In this document: positions 9,232 to 18,449 of the stretch, piece after piece
How the letters are laid out: each line of letters opens with the position of its first letter
How positions within the stretch are numbered: the stretch's first letter is position 1
Assembly: GCA_002384855.1 (NCBI GenBank)
Contig: DGBP01000010.1
Coordinates: 2,801 to 66,800 of the forward strand
Direction of reading: 5' to 3'
Origin: Nocardioidaceae bacterium UBA4001
Lineage (GTDB): Bacteria > Actinomycetota > Actinomycetes > Propionibacteriales > Nocardioidaceae
Length of the DNA stretch: 64,000 nucleotides
The notes under the pieces: generated by a model
What the model was told of the DNA's origin: nothing
Seen by the model: the letters and a program-made list of their open reading frames with translations, nothing else
Database searches by the model: none
Position numbers and translations under genes: made by a program

Positions 9232-12006
9232 TCAGTTGACGGTGACGAACGTCCGCTCGGGCGACCCGTCGTAGCCGACCATCCCGAACCAGCGCGAGGT
9301 CGGGTCGAGGTCGCGCCAGGAGAGCTCGACGTCGAACGGCTCGCCGGCGCTCACCGCCACGGACCCGCGAGTGCGGAGGTCGCCGCGGTCACCCTCCCGC
9401 AGCACCCAGGTGTAGAGCTGCGCCGTCGTGGTCGACCCGTTGCCGGCGACGGTCGAGGTCACGTACACGTCGTAGCTGCCCGCAGCCGGCTCGACCTCGG
9501 TGAGGGCCTCGTCGGCGCCACTGCCCGTGGCGGAGGCCACCAGCTCACCGTCCTTGAACAGGTAGACGTCCAGGTCGTCGCTGTCGCGTCCTTCGAGGTA
9601 GAGCCGCAGAGCGGCCGTCCCCGCCGGCACCTCGACGGGGAAGTGCGCCGTATCGCGGTCTGCACGCGGCGCGCGCGGCCGGAAGGAACCCGGCTCGAGC
9701 GTCAGGCCCACCGGAACGGCCTCGGCGAGCCCGGTCACCTCGAGGGCGAGCTCCCCGGTGGTCCCGGCGACCGCTTGGAAGGAGACCGTGCCGGACTCGC
9801 CCGAGCCCTGGGCGTCCTGCGGCGCGGACACGGTGCGGGGGGTGATCACGACGGGGAGCCTGGCCTGGTGCTCGAGGCCGGTCCACACGACGTGGCCACG
9901 GGCAGGGCTCTCCAGCGGGGCGGACACGCGTGCGACCCGCAACGCGAAGCGGCCCGTCTCTCCGGGTCGAAGAGTCAGGGTCCGGGGGCGTACGGCGACG
10001 GCGAGCCCGTCGAGGCCGACGAGCCGGGCGGTGTAGGTCTGGGTGCTGCCGGAGACATTGGTGATCCGACGGACCACGCGGGCCTGCCCGGTGAGGTCGC
10101 CGATGCCGATCGAGGGCAGGTTCAGGTCGCGGGTCGCTACCCGGCCGTCGAGCCACGCGCGGAACCTGCCGGGTCGAGCGTCGAGCACGATGCCCGGGTC
10201 GAGCGCCTCGGCCGCGTCCACCTGTCCCGCGCCGGCGGTGAGCGGGCCACCGCCCTCACCGAGCCCGGCGGCCGTGGTGGAGATCGCCGACTTGACCATC
10301 GCCGGCGACCAGCGCGGATGCTCGGCCCGCACCAGGGCCGCCAGGCCCGCGACGTGGGCGGCGCCCATCGACGTGCCCGACATCTGGTTCCACCCGCGGT
10401 CACCGTGGCTGGGCGGCGCCACCGCGGAGAGCACGTCCACGCCCGGCGCCGTGACGTCCGGCTTCACCAGGCTCGCGTCGGCGCCTCCCGGCCCGCGTGA
10501 GGAGAAGGTGGCCACCCGCGGCGGCTCGTGCTCGTCGGCGAGGCCCGGGTCGAGGACCGCGGTCGGGTCGTCGGCCTGCTTGACGTAGCGCTCGACCTCG
10601 CGGGCATCGGGAACGTCGAGGTGGACGGTCGGTACGGCGTGGAAGTCGGCGTGCACGGTGCCCGGCCTCATGTTCAGGAGCACCATGCCCACGCCACCGG
10701 CCCGGGCCACCGCCTCGGACTTGTCCACGCGAGGCACCGTGCCGCGGTCGCAGACGACGATGCTGTCCTGGACCGCGCGGCTGTCGAGCGACCCCGGCCG
10801 GCACAGACGAGCGTCCTCGGCGGCGGATGGACCGGTGCCGGCGGCGGCGGACCGGGCCAGCACGAGGCGGGCGCGGGGGACGGCCTCGTCGGAGACCATG
10901 GCGCCGGCGAACCGCTGCCCGTCGCCGAGCGCGAGCCCGCCCCGGAAGACATGGTGGGTGGTGGCCCCGACCGTGGTGACCCAGGGGCTGGTGTGCGCAA
11001 CGGTGCCGGTGCCCGGCCCGTCGTTGCCCGCGGACGCGACGACGGTCACGCCCGCGGCGGTCGCGTTGAGGAAGGCGAGCTCGACCGAGTCCGACGGCTC
11101 GCCGGCCGGCCCGGAGATCGCGTAGGAGAGGACGTCCACGCCGTCGGTGACCGCCCGGTCGATCGCCGCCACCGTGTCGGCCGTGGTGCAGCCGTCGTCA
11201 GCGGGATCCGGCGCAGCCCAGCAGGCTTTGTACGACGCGATCCTGGCTGCGGGGGCCATGCCGGCGGTCTCGCCGAACTTCTGGCCGGACACCTCCACCT
11301 CGACGCCCGCGTTGCCGGCCGCCACGGCAGCGACGTGCGAGCCGTGGCCGACGAGATCGCGCGGGGAGAGGTACTCCGACGCCGCGAGGTTCTCCTCGCC
11401 GAAGCCCTCCACGAAGTAGTGGGCCGCGACGACCTTGCTGTTGCAGTCGGCGTCGTCCCAGCCCTCACCCTCGGCGCAGTCGCCCCGGAAGCCTGCGGGT
11501 CCACGCGGCGAGGCGGCCGGGATCGCCGCGAAGCCGGGGTTCTCCGGCCAGATGCCCGTGTCGACGACACCGATCACGGTGCCCCGTCCCGCATCGTCGG
11601 CGCCACCCGCGGCGCGCCAGGCCTCCTGTGTCCTGAGTGCGTCGGCCGAGTCGACCGAGTCGGGTCGTTGGAGCGTGCTGCGCTCCACGATCGCGACCGC
11701 GGGGTCCGCGCGCAGGCGCTTGACCTGCTCGCGCGTGAGGTCCGCCGCGAACCCGTTGAGTGCGCGGGTGTAGCGGTAGAGCACCCGCGGGTCACCGACC
11801 TGCCGAAGCAGCGCGTCCTGCCGGCGGCGCAAGCTCGAGGACTGTCCGGCCCGCGGCTGCTGCTCGAGCGCGACGAGGTAGGTGCCTTCCGCGGAGAGCT
11901 CGGTGGCGCTGGGGACGGCCACGACGGCGCCGGTCGTGCCCGGCACGACGGCGGCGGCCAGGGCAAGCGCGACGACGAGGCGCGGGGCACGGGAGTGCGT
12001 GGTCAC
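9232..12006 (-). CDS. Secreted subtilisin-like serine protease (S8, PA-domain insert)
   Basis: A preproprotein of 924 residues. A signal peptide (RLVVALALAAAVVPGTTG) is followed by an inhibitor I9-like propeptide ending ADPAVAIVERS. The S8 catalytic domain has Asp in GVVDTGIWPENPGF, His in GHGSHVAAVAAGN and Ser in SGTSMGAAHVAGLAAL. A PA domain lies between His and Ser (IVVCDRGT...GGVGMVLLN). Then come an Fn3-like domain and a C-terminal PPC-like beta domain (RLYLEGRDSDDLDVYLF). The GTG at 12006 has GGAAAGG 8 nt upstream and directly precedes the signal peptide. It acts outside the cell. It separates the helicase-associated gene from the csp gene. Confidence 0.9.
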   Translation of the reverse strand: MTTHSRAPRLVVALALAAAVVPGTTGAVVAVPSATELSAEGTYLVALEQQPRAGQSSSLRRRQDALLRQVGDPRVLYRYTRALNGFAADLTREQVKRLRADPAVAIVERSTLQRPDSVDSADALRTQEAWRAAGGADDAGRGTVIGVVDTGIWPENPGFAAIPAASPRGPAGFRGDCAEGEGWDDADCNSKVVAAHYFVEGFGEENLAASEYLSPRDLVGHGSHVAAVAAGNAGVEVEVSGQKFGETAGMAPAARIASYKACWAAPDPADDGCTTADTVAAIDRAVTDGVDVLSYAISGPAGEPSDSVELAFLNATAAGVTVVASAGNDGPGTGTVAHTSPWVTTVGATTHHVFRGGLALGDGQRFAGAMVSDEAVPRARLVLARSAAAGTGPSAAEDARLCRPGSLDSRAVQDSIVVCDRGTVPRVDKSEAVARAGGVGMVLLNMRPGTVHADFHAVPTVHLDVPDAREVERYVKQADDPTAVLDPGLADEHEPPRVATFSSRGPGGADASLVKPDVTAPGVDVLSAVAPPSHGDRGWNQMSGTSMGAAHVAGLAALVRAEHPRWSPAMVKSAISTTAAGLGEGGGPLTAGAGQVDAAEALDPGIVLDARPGRFRAWLDGRVATRDLNLPSIGIGDLTGQARVVRRITNVSGSTQTYTARLVGLDGLAVAVRPRTLTLRPGETGRFALRVARVSAPLESPARGHVVWTGLEHQARLPVVITPRTVSAPQDAQGSGESGTVSFQAVAGTTGELALEVTGLAEAVPVGLTLEPGSFRPRAPRADRDTAHFPVEVPAGTAALRLYLEGRDSDDLDVYLFKDGELVASATGSGADEALTEVEPAAGSYDVYVTSTVAGNGSTTTAQLYTWVLREGDRGDLRTRGSVAVSAGEPFDVELSWRDLDPTSRWFGMVGYDGSPERTFVTVN

Positions 12007-12189
12007 GCTGTGCCTTTCCGTCGTCGTGCGGGGAGGCCGTGGATGGCCGGAACTCCTCATGCTCCCAGGGAGCCCACTCGGTTTCAATCGGAACGACGAC
12101 ACTGGTGGGGAACCCGGTCGTGTCCGGGGACGCCCCCGCCATATCCTGGGTGCGGGTCCCACCCGGTCACGAGAAGAAGAGGTCATCCG

Positions 12190-12573
12190 GTGCCTACTGG
12201 CAAGGTCAAGTGGTACGACGCCGAGAAGGGCTTCGGTTTCCTGTCCAAGGACGAGGGCGGGGACGTCTACGTCCGGGCGGCCGCGCTGCCCGCAGGGGTG
12301 CCCGGCCTGAAGGCAGGGCAGCGCGTCGAGTTCGGGATCGTGCAGGGCCGCAAGGGTGACCAGGCGCTCCAGGTGAGGCTCCTCGAGCCGACCCAGTCGG
12401 TCTCCCGGGCGCTGCGAAAGAAGCCCCACGACATGGTCGTGATCGTCGAGGACCTCTACCGGCTCCTCGAGAACCTCGAGAAGGGCTACCGGGGCGGGCG
12501 GCACCCCGACCCCCGGACCGCCCAGCGGACCGCGATGCTGCTGCGTGCCCTCGCGGACGAGCTCGAGCTCTGA
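12190..12573 (+). CDS. Cold-shock-domain protein with C-terminal extension
   Basis: A 127-residue protein. The first 65 residues are a cold-shock domain with RNP1-like GKVKWYDAEKGFGFLS and a shortened RNP2 region (DVYVRAAALP). The remaining 60 residues form a helical, charged tail (MVVIVEDLYRLLENLEKGYRGG) absent from ordinary CspA. It probably binds single-stranded nucleic acid. The GTG start agrees with the conserved (V/M)PTGKVKWYD start, with GAAGAGG upstream. It begins 183 nt from the subtilase start on the opposite strand and runs into DUF3027, suggesting a shared transcript. Confidence 0.9.
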   Translation: MPTGKVKWYDAEKGFGFLSKDEGGDVYVRAAALPAGVPGLKAGQRVEFGIVQGRKGDQALQVRLLEPTQSVSRALRKKPHDMVVIVEDLYRLLENLEKGYRGGRHPDPRTAQRTAMLLRALADELEL

Positions 12574-12602
12574 GGGCACCCGCCGAGACAGGGTGGCTCC
12601 CG

Positions 12603-13391
12603 ATGGGAGACAATCGCCGGATGATGGCAGCCGCGCGAAGCTTCAAGCCCGACGCCGTGGGAGTCGCGGCGGTCGACGCCGCCCGTGAGGGGCTCCTCGA
12701 GCTCGTGGGCGACGACGAGGTCGGTGACCACCTCGGGTACGCCTCCGAGGACGAGCGCGTCACGACCCACTACTTCGCGTGCACCCGCAAGGGCTACCGC
12801 GGCTGGCGCTGGTCGGTCACCCTGGCTCGCGCCGCCCGCCAGAAGAGCGTCACCGTCGACGAGATCGTGCTGCTGCCGGGCGAGGGGGCGCTGGTCGCCC
12901 CGATGTGGGTGCCCTGGCGTGAGCGCATCCAGCCCGGTGACCTCAGCCCTGGCGACCTGCTCCCGGTGGAGGAGGACGACCCCCGGCTGGTTCCCGGCTA
13001 CCTCGCCGACGACGAGGTGGTCGACGCTGACACCGTGCGGTCGGTCAGTGACGAGATCGGCCTGGGCCGGGCCCGGGTGCTCTCCCTGGAGGGTCGCGAC
13101 CTCGCCGCCCAGCGCTGGTACGACGGCAGCCACGGCCCGGAGGCCCCGATCGCGCAGTCGGCGCCCGACCGTTGCGGAAGCTGCGGGTTCCTCGTCCGCC
13201 TCGCAGGGCCCCTGGCGCAGGTGTTCGGCGTCTGTGCCAACGCCTTCGCCAACGACGACGGCCGAGTCGTCTCGCTCGACCACGGCTGCGGCGCCCACAG
13301 CGAGGCGCGGCTGCACAAGCGCAACCTGCCCGCCCCCCTGCCCGAGCCGGTCCTCGACACGCTGACCTGGGACGACCTCGAGCAGTTCTGA
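12603..13391 (+). CDS. DUF3027 family protein
   Basis: A 262-residue actinobacterial protein of unknown function matching the DUF3027 layout: an alpha/beta N-terminal region with CTRKGYRGWRWSVTLARA, then VTVDEIVLLPG...PMWVPWRERIQPGDL. The C-terminal zinc-ribbon-like part has CGSC, one further cysteine in GVCAN and one in DHGCGAHSEAR. The gene follows the cold-shock gene by 29 nt and is probably co-transcribed. ATG 12603 is used, but ATG 12621, preceded by GGGAG, is an equally reasonable start. No catalytic motif is visible. Confidence 0.85.
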   Translation: MGDNRRMMAAARSFKPDAVGVAAVDAAREGLLELVGDDEVGDHLGYASEDERVTTHYFACTRKGYRGWRWSVTLARAARQKSVTVDEIVLLPGEGALVAPMWVPWRERIQPGDLSPGDLLPVEEDDPRLVPGYLADDEVVDADTVRSVSDEIGLGRARVLSLEGRDLAAQRWYDGSHGPEAPIAQSAPDRCGSCGFLVRLAGPLAQVFGVCANAFANDDGRVVSLDHGCGAHSEARLHKRNLPAPLPEPVLDTLTWDDLEQF

Positions 13392-13404
13392 CCCCTCAGG
13401 TCAG
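13388..13404. terminator. Short hairpin spanning both stop codons of convergent genes
   Basis: A perfect 6-bp stem CTGACC/GGTCAG with a 5-base loop lies exactly where the DUF3027 gene and the DUF2530 gene meet. The TGA of DUF3027 (13389-13391) is in one arm and the TGA of DUF2530 (complement of 13401-13403) in the other. It has no U-run, so it would be at best a weak bidirectional terminator. Confidence 0.35.
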
Positions 13405-13715
13405 CGGCCACGGCCTCCCCGGAGGCGGGTGCGGCGACGGCGGCAGTAGTCCCAGCCGATGATGCCCAGCCCGAACCCGGCGGCACAGGTCCACAGCCAC
13501 CAGACCCGGCCGGTCTCCTCGAGCCGGCCGTAGAACGGCAGGAGCAGGACGAAGGCCAGCGCCCACAGCGCGGTGCCGACCGCGACGGTGCGCACACCGT
13601 CGACGTCGAGCGGCTCCACGTCGGCGATGACGTAGCGGCGCTTGCCGATCGCGTGGACCTGCACGTTCTCCACCGGCTGCTCCCCGGGCGCCAGGTCGCG
13701 CGAATCCTCTCCCAC
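13401..13715 (-). CDS. DUF2530 membrane protein
   Basis: A 104-residue protein with an N-terminal cytoplasmic segment (KRRYVIADVEPLDVDG) and two transmembrane helices at about 41-60 and 73-88, ending in a basic tail. This matches the small actinobacterial DUF2530 family of unknown function. The frame is open for hundreds of codons upstream, but that part is the antisense of the permease gene. The GTG at 13715 preceded by a G-rich stretch is therefore taken as start. It is convergent with DUF3027 and divergent from the purine permease. Confidence 0.75.
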   Translation of the reverse strand: MGEDSRDLAPGEQPVENVQVHAIGKRRYVIADVEPLDVDGVRTVAVGTALWALAFVLLLPFYGRLEETGRVWWLWTCAAGFGLGIIGWDYCRRRRTRLRGGRGR

Positions 13716-13844
13716 GTCCCCCAACCTAACGCGTGGCCGGAGCCCGTCGCGTGCCGACCGGGGGCTCTCTGGCAGGATTCGTCCCCGGCGCGGCCTTCGC
13801 CGATGGTCTCGCCTCACAGTCTCGGCACAACTCTCGAGGACAAC

Positions 13845-15320
<1,476 letters not shown>

Positions 15321-15328
15321 GTCCCTGG

Positions 15329-15349
15329 GGCACCGCGTCCACCGGTGCC
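15329..15349. terminator. 7-bp hairpin between the purine permease and the ABC exporter
   Basis: Perfect arms GGCACCG and CGGTGCC flank a 7-base loop, 9 nt after the permease stop and 12 nt before the ABC ATPase start. It could end the permease transcript or be an operator of the exporter. A T-run is lacking, so the role is undecided. Confidence 0.35.
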
Positions 15350-15360
15350 ACAGTGGAGGC

Positions 15361-16275
15361 ATGAGCGCCGCGATCTCCGTCTCGGGTCTGGTCAAGACCT
15401 TCGGCACGACGGTCGCCCTCGACGGCCTCGACCTCGAGGTATGCACGGGTGAGGTCCACGGCTTTCTCGGGCCCAACGGCTCGGGCAAGTCCACCACGAT
15501 CCGGATCCTGCTCGGCCTGCTCAAGGCCGACAGCGGCCGGGTCACGCTGCTCGATGGCGACCCCTGGCGCCAGGCCGCCGACCTGCACCGACGGCTGGCG
15601 TACGTGCCCGGCGAGGTGGCCCTGTGGCCCAACCTCACCGGCGGTGAGGTCATCGACCTGCTCGCACGCCTGCGCGGAGGCATCGACACCCGGCGCAGGG
15701 CCGAGCTGCTCGAGCGCTTCGACCTCGACCCGACCAAGCGGACCCGGAGCTACTCCAAGGGCAACCGGCAGAAGGTCGCGCTGGTCGCGGCGCTCGCCTC
15801 CGACGTGGAGCTCTACCTGCTCGACGAGCCCACCTCGGGCCTGGACCCGATCATGGAGGCGGCCTTCCAGCACTCGATCGGCGAGATGCGCGCTCGCGGT
15901 CGCACGGTCCTGCTCTCGAGCCACATCCTCGCCGAGGCCGAGGCCCTGTCGGACCGGGTGAGCATCATCCGGGCCGGCCGGGTCGTGCAGAGCGGCACCC
16001 TGCGGGAGCTGCGCCACCTGACCCGCACCACCGTGGTCGTGGAGACCGAGCGACCCATGGACCGGATCGGTGACGTCCCGGGCGTGGCGAACATCGTCCA
16101 CGAGGACGGCCGGGTCGCCTTCGACGTCGACACCGACCACCTCGACGACGCCATGGATTACCTCACGCCGTTGCGGATCACCTCGCTCGTGAGCCACCCG
16201 CCCACGCTGGAGGAGCTGTTCCTCCGTGAGTTCGGCGACCGGGTGGTGGCGGCCGAGGAGGAGGCGGCGCGATGA
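15361..16275 (+). CDS. ABC transporter ATP-binding protein
   Basis: A 304-residue ABC ATPase. Walker A is GPNGSGKSTT (about 37-46), the signature motif is the divergent SYSKGNRQKV, Walker B is LYLLDEPTSGLDP and the switch histidine lies in LLSSHIL. A C-terminal extension of about 90 residues is typical of ATPases working with ABC-2 type exporters of antibiotics or lipids. The stop overlaps the start of the permease gene (ATGA), so the two form a complex. The ATG follows GTGGAGGC closely. CACAGT 6 nt before the ATG may be a -10 box giving a leaderless transcript. Confidence 0.9.
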   Translation: MSAAISVSGLVKTFGTTVALDGLDLEVCTGEVHGFLGPNGSGKSTTIRILLGLLKADSGRVTLLDGDPWRQAADLHRRLAYVPGEVALWPNLTGGEVIDLLARLRGGIDTRRRAELLERFDLDPTKRTRSYSKGNRQKVALVAALASDVELYLLDEPTSGLDPIMEAAFQHSIGEMRARGRTVLLSSHILAEAEALSDRVSIIRAGRVVQSGTLRELRHLTRTTVVVETERPMDRIGDVPGVANIVHEDGRVAFDVDTDHLDDAMDYLTPLRITSLVSHPPTLEELFLREFGDRVVAAEEEAAR

Positions 16276-17864
16276 CCGCGCTCGCCGGCGTCCGCCCGCT
16301 GCTGCGCTTCATGCTGCGTCGCGACCGGGTGTACCTGCCGGTCTGGGTCCTCGGCATCGTCGCGGTCACCTACGCCTCGCTCAGCGCGGTCCGCGGTCTC
16401 TACGACACCCCGCGGGCGATCGCGGCCTACGCCTCGACGGTGGCGGCGTCGCCGGCGTCGATCGCGCTCGCCGGCCCGCCGTTCGCCATGGACCAGATCG
16501 GCGGGATCCTGATCTACGAGACCAGCCTGACCGCCCTTCTCGGCGTTGCGCTGATGGCCGTCTTCACCGTGGTGCGCCACACCCGCCGCGAGGAGGACGC
16601 GGGACGCGTCGAGCTCCTCGGCTCGACGGTGGTCTCGCCGCACGCGATGATCACCGCCGCGGTGCTCGTCGCCTCCCTCGCGTCGCTGCTGGTCGGTCTG
16701 GGCGTGGCGGTCTCCTTCCTCGTCGAGCAGCAGCCCCTGGAGCAGTCCCTGCTGTACGGCGCCTCGATCGCCGCGCTGGGAGTCGTGTTCACCGGGGTCG
16801 GCGCGGCCGCCGCGCAGCTGATGAGCCACGGCCGCGGTGCGATCGGTGTCTCGCTGGGAGTGCTGGCGCTGGCGTACGGCGTCCGGGCGATCGGCGACGT
16901 GGGGGAGAGCCGGTTGAGCTGGCTCTCCCCGATGGGATGGTCCCAGCAGGTCGGGGTGTACGAGCTCGACCGGTGGTGGCCGCTGGGGCTGTCCGCGCTC
17001 TTCACGGGAGGGATGTTCGTGCTGACCGTGGTCCTCGAGTCGCGTCGGGACCTCGGCTCCGGCGTGCTCACCCCGCGTGCGGGTCCGGCCGCTGCAGGAC
17101 CGCTCCTGTCCGGGGTCGTCGGCCTGTCCTGGCGGCTGCAGCGTGGTGCGCTGCTCGGCTGGGTGGTCGGGGTCGTGGCGATGGCTGCCCTGCTGGGCTC
17201 GTTCAGCGAGTCGATCGAGGACATGGTGGCCGAGAACCCCGCGCTCTCGGACGTGTTCGCCGCCGGAGCCGCCGAGACCCTGGTCGACGCCTACATGGCG
17301 ATCTCGCTGCTCCTGCTGGGGATCGGTGCCGCCGGGTTCGCGGTCTCCTCGGCGCTGCGCATGCGCAGCGAGGAGAGCTCCGGCCGCCTGGAGCCGGTGC
17401 TCGCCACCGGTGTCTCCCGAGGCAGGTGGTTCGCGGGGAACCTGCTCGTGACGCTGGTCGGCACCGTCGTGCTCGTGGTCTCGGGGGGCCTCGGCCTCGG
17501 GCTCTCCTACGCCGTGACCAGCGGCCTCCCGGCCAAGGCGTGGGAGCTGACCCGGGCGTCGCTGGTCTACCTGCCCGCCGTCCTCCTCGTCGCCGCGGTC
17601 GGGGTGCTGCTGTTCGGCTGGGTCCCGCGGCTCGTCGCGGTGGTCTGGGCGCTCGTGGCGTTCGCGTTCGTCGTCGCCTGGCTCGGTGAGCTGCTCGAGA
17701 TCCCGGCCCGGGTCGCGGACCTGTCGCCGTTCTCGCACCTGCCCGCGGTGCCGACCGAGGCGGTCACGGCGGGGCCGCTGGTGCTCCTGAGCCTGGTGAC
17801 CCTGGTCGCCCTGGCCGGCGGGTGGCTCGGCTTCCACCGGCGGGACGTCGGCGCCGGGGCCTGA
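16272..17864 (+). CDS. ABC exporter permease (polyketide-antibiotic-transporter-like)
   Basis: A 530-residue membrane protein with two repeats of about six transmembrane helices. Each begins with a similar amphipathic start (LLRFMLRRDRVYLPVWVLG and the second at about 280, LSWRLQRGALLGWVVG). This duplicated architecture is typical of actinobacterial ABC-2 permeases annotated as polyketide or tetronasin-type exporters. Substrate unknown. Residues EEDAGRVELL and EESSGRLEPVL are the matching cytoplasmic coupling segments of the two halves, which supports internal duplication. It overlaps the ATPase gene by 4 nt. Confidence 0.88.
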   Translation: MTALAGVRPLLRFMLRRDRVYLPVWVLGIVAVTYASLSAVRGLYDTPRAIAAYASTVAASPASIALAGPPFAMDQIGGILIYETSLTALLGVALMAVFTVVRHTRREEDAGRVELLGSTVVSPHAMITAAVLVASLASLLVGLGVAVSFLVEQQPLEQSLLYGASIAALGVVFTGVGAAAAQLMSHGRGAIGVSLGVLALAYGVRAIGDVGESRLSWLSPMGWSQQVGVYELDRWWPLGLSALFTGGMFVLTVVLESRRDLGSGVLTPRAGPAAAGPLLSGVVGLSWRLQRGALLGWVVGVVAMAALLGSFSESIEDMVAENPALSDVFAAGAAETLVDAYMAISLLLLGIGAAGFAVSSALRMRSEESSGRLEPVLATGVSRGRWFAGNLLVTLVGTVVLVVSGGLGLGLSYAVTSGLPAKAWELTRASLVYLPAVLLVAAVGVLLFGWVPRLVAVVWALVAFAFVVAWLGELLEIPARVADLSPFSHLPAVPTEAVTAGPLVLLSLVTLVALAGGWLGFHRRDVGAGA

Positions 17865-17968
17865 CGCGCGGTCACGGCAGAGGCAGCGTCCGGCCGCACG
17901 CCGATGCGTCGACGGTTCCGGGCATGGGGAGGCGTGTGGTCGCTCACAGACACCGTCGACGAGGAATG

Positions 17969-17996
17969 CTTAGCAAGACTAATGAGTTAGGCTAAG
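17969..17996 (+). promoter_or_regulatory. Inverted-repeat operator overlapping the MarR gene promoter
   Basis: CTTAGC (17969-17974) and GCTAAG (17991-17996) are perfect inverted arms 16 nt apart, ending 3 nt before the ATG. TAGGCT at 17988-17993 is a good -10 element for a leaderless transcript, so a protein bound here would block transcription. Autorepression by the MarR protein is the simplest reading. The right part, TTAGGCTAA, also equals the core of the IdeR/DtxR iron box, although the flanks do not match. Confidence 0.6.
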
Positions 17997-17999
17997 TAC

Positions 18000-18449
18000 A
18001 TGACATCGACGATCGAGAGACTGGCGCGGACCGACGCGGGGCTCGCGGCTGCGCTCCGGCTGTCGGTCGCCCGGCTGACCAGGCGGCTGCGCAGCGAGCG
18101 CGACCCCGAGAACGAGCTGAGCATCGGCCAGCTCTCCGTGCTCGGCGCGCTGTCCCGGGGCGGCGCCTGCTCGATCGGTGAGCTCGCCGCGCAGGAGCGT
18201 GTGCAGCCACCGTCCATGACCCGCACCGTCAACTGCCTGGCGGAGGAGGGGTACGTCGTCCGCCGCCCGCACGCGAGCGACGGGCGCCAGGTCGTGGTCG
18301 AGCTGGCGGGCAAGGGCCAGGAGACCCTCGAGTCCGACCGTCGACGCCGTGACGCATGGCTCGTGCAGCGACTGCGCGAGCTCACGCCCGAAGAACGTTC
18401 CGTGCTGCGCCAGGCAGCCCCGATCCTCGAAAGGCTGGCCCACGCTTGA
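18000..18449 (+). CDS. MarR family transcriptional regulator
   Basis: A 149-residue winged-helix regulator. The recognition helix region reads CSIGELAAQERVQPPSMTRTVNCL and the wing reads GYVVRRPHASDGRQVVVEL, both classical MarR features. There is no ribosome binding site. The ATG lies 7 nt after a TAGGCT box, so the mRNA is probably leaderless. The stop codon overlaps the TTG start of the MFS gene, so regulator and exporter are co-expressed, and the regulator probably represses both through the palindrome in front of it. The inducer is unknown. Confidence 0.9.
   Translation: MTSTIERLARTDAGLAAALRLSVARLTRRLRSERDPENELSIGQLSVLGALSRGGACSIGELAAQERVQPPSMTRTVNCLAEEGYVVRRPHASDGRQVVVELAGKGQETLESDRRRRDAWLVQRLRELTPEERSVLRQAAPILERLAHA

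Noticed and set aside
17979..17999. A full IdeR/DtxR iron box before the MarR gene
   Set aside because: Only the nine-base core matches and both flanks deviate (about 12 of 19 positions), so I list it as a resemblance, not as a site.
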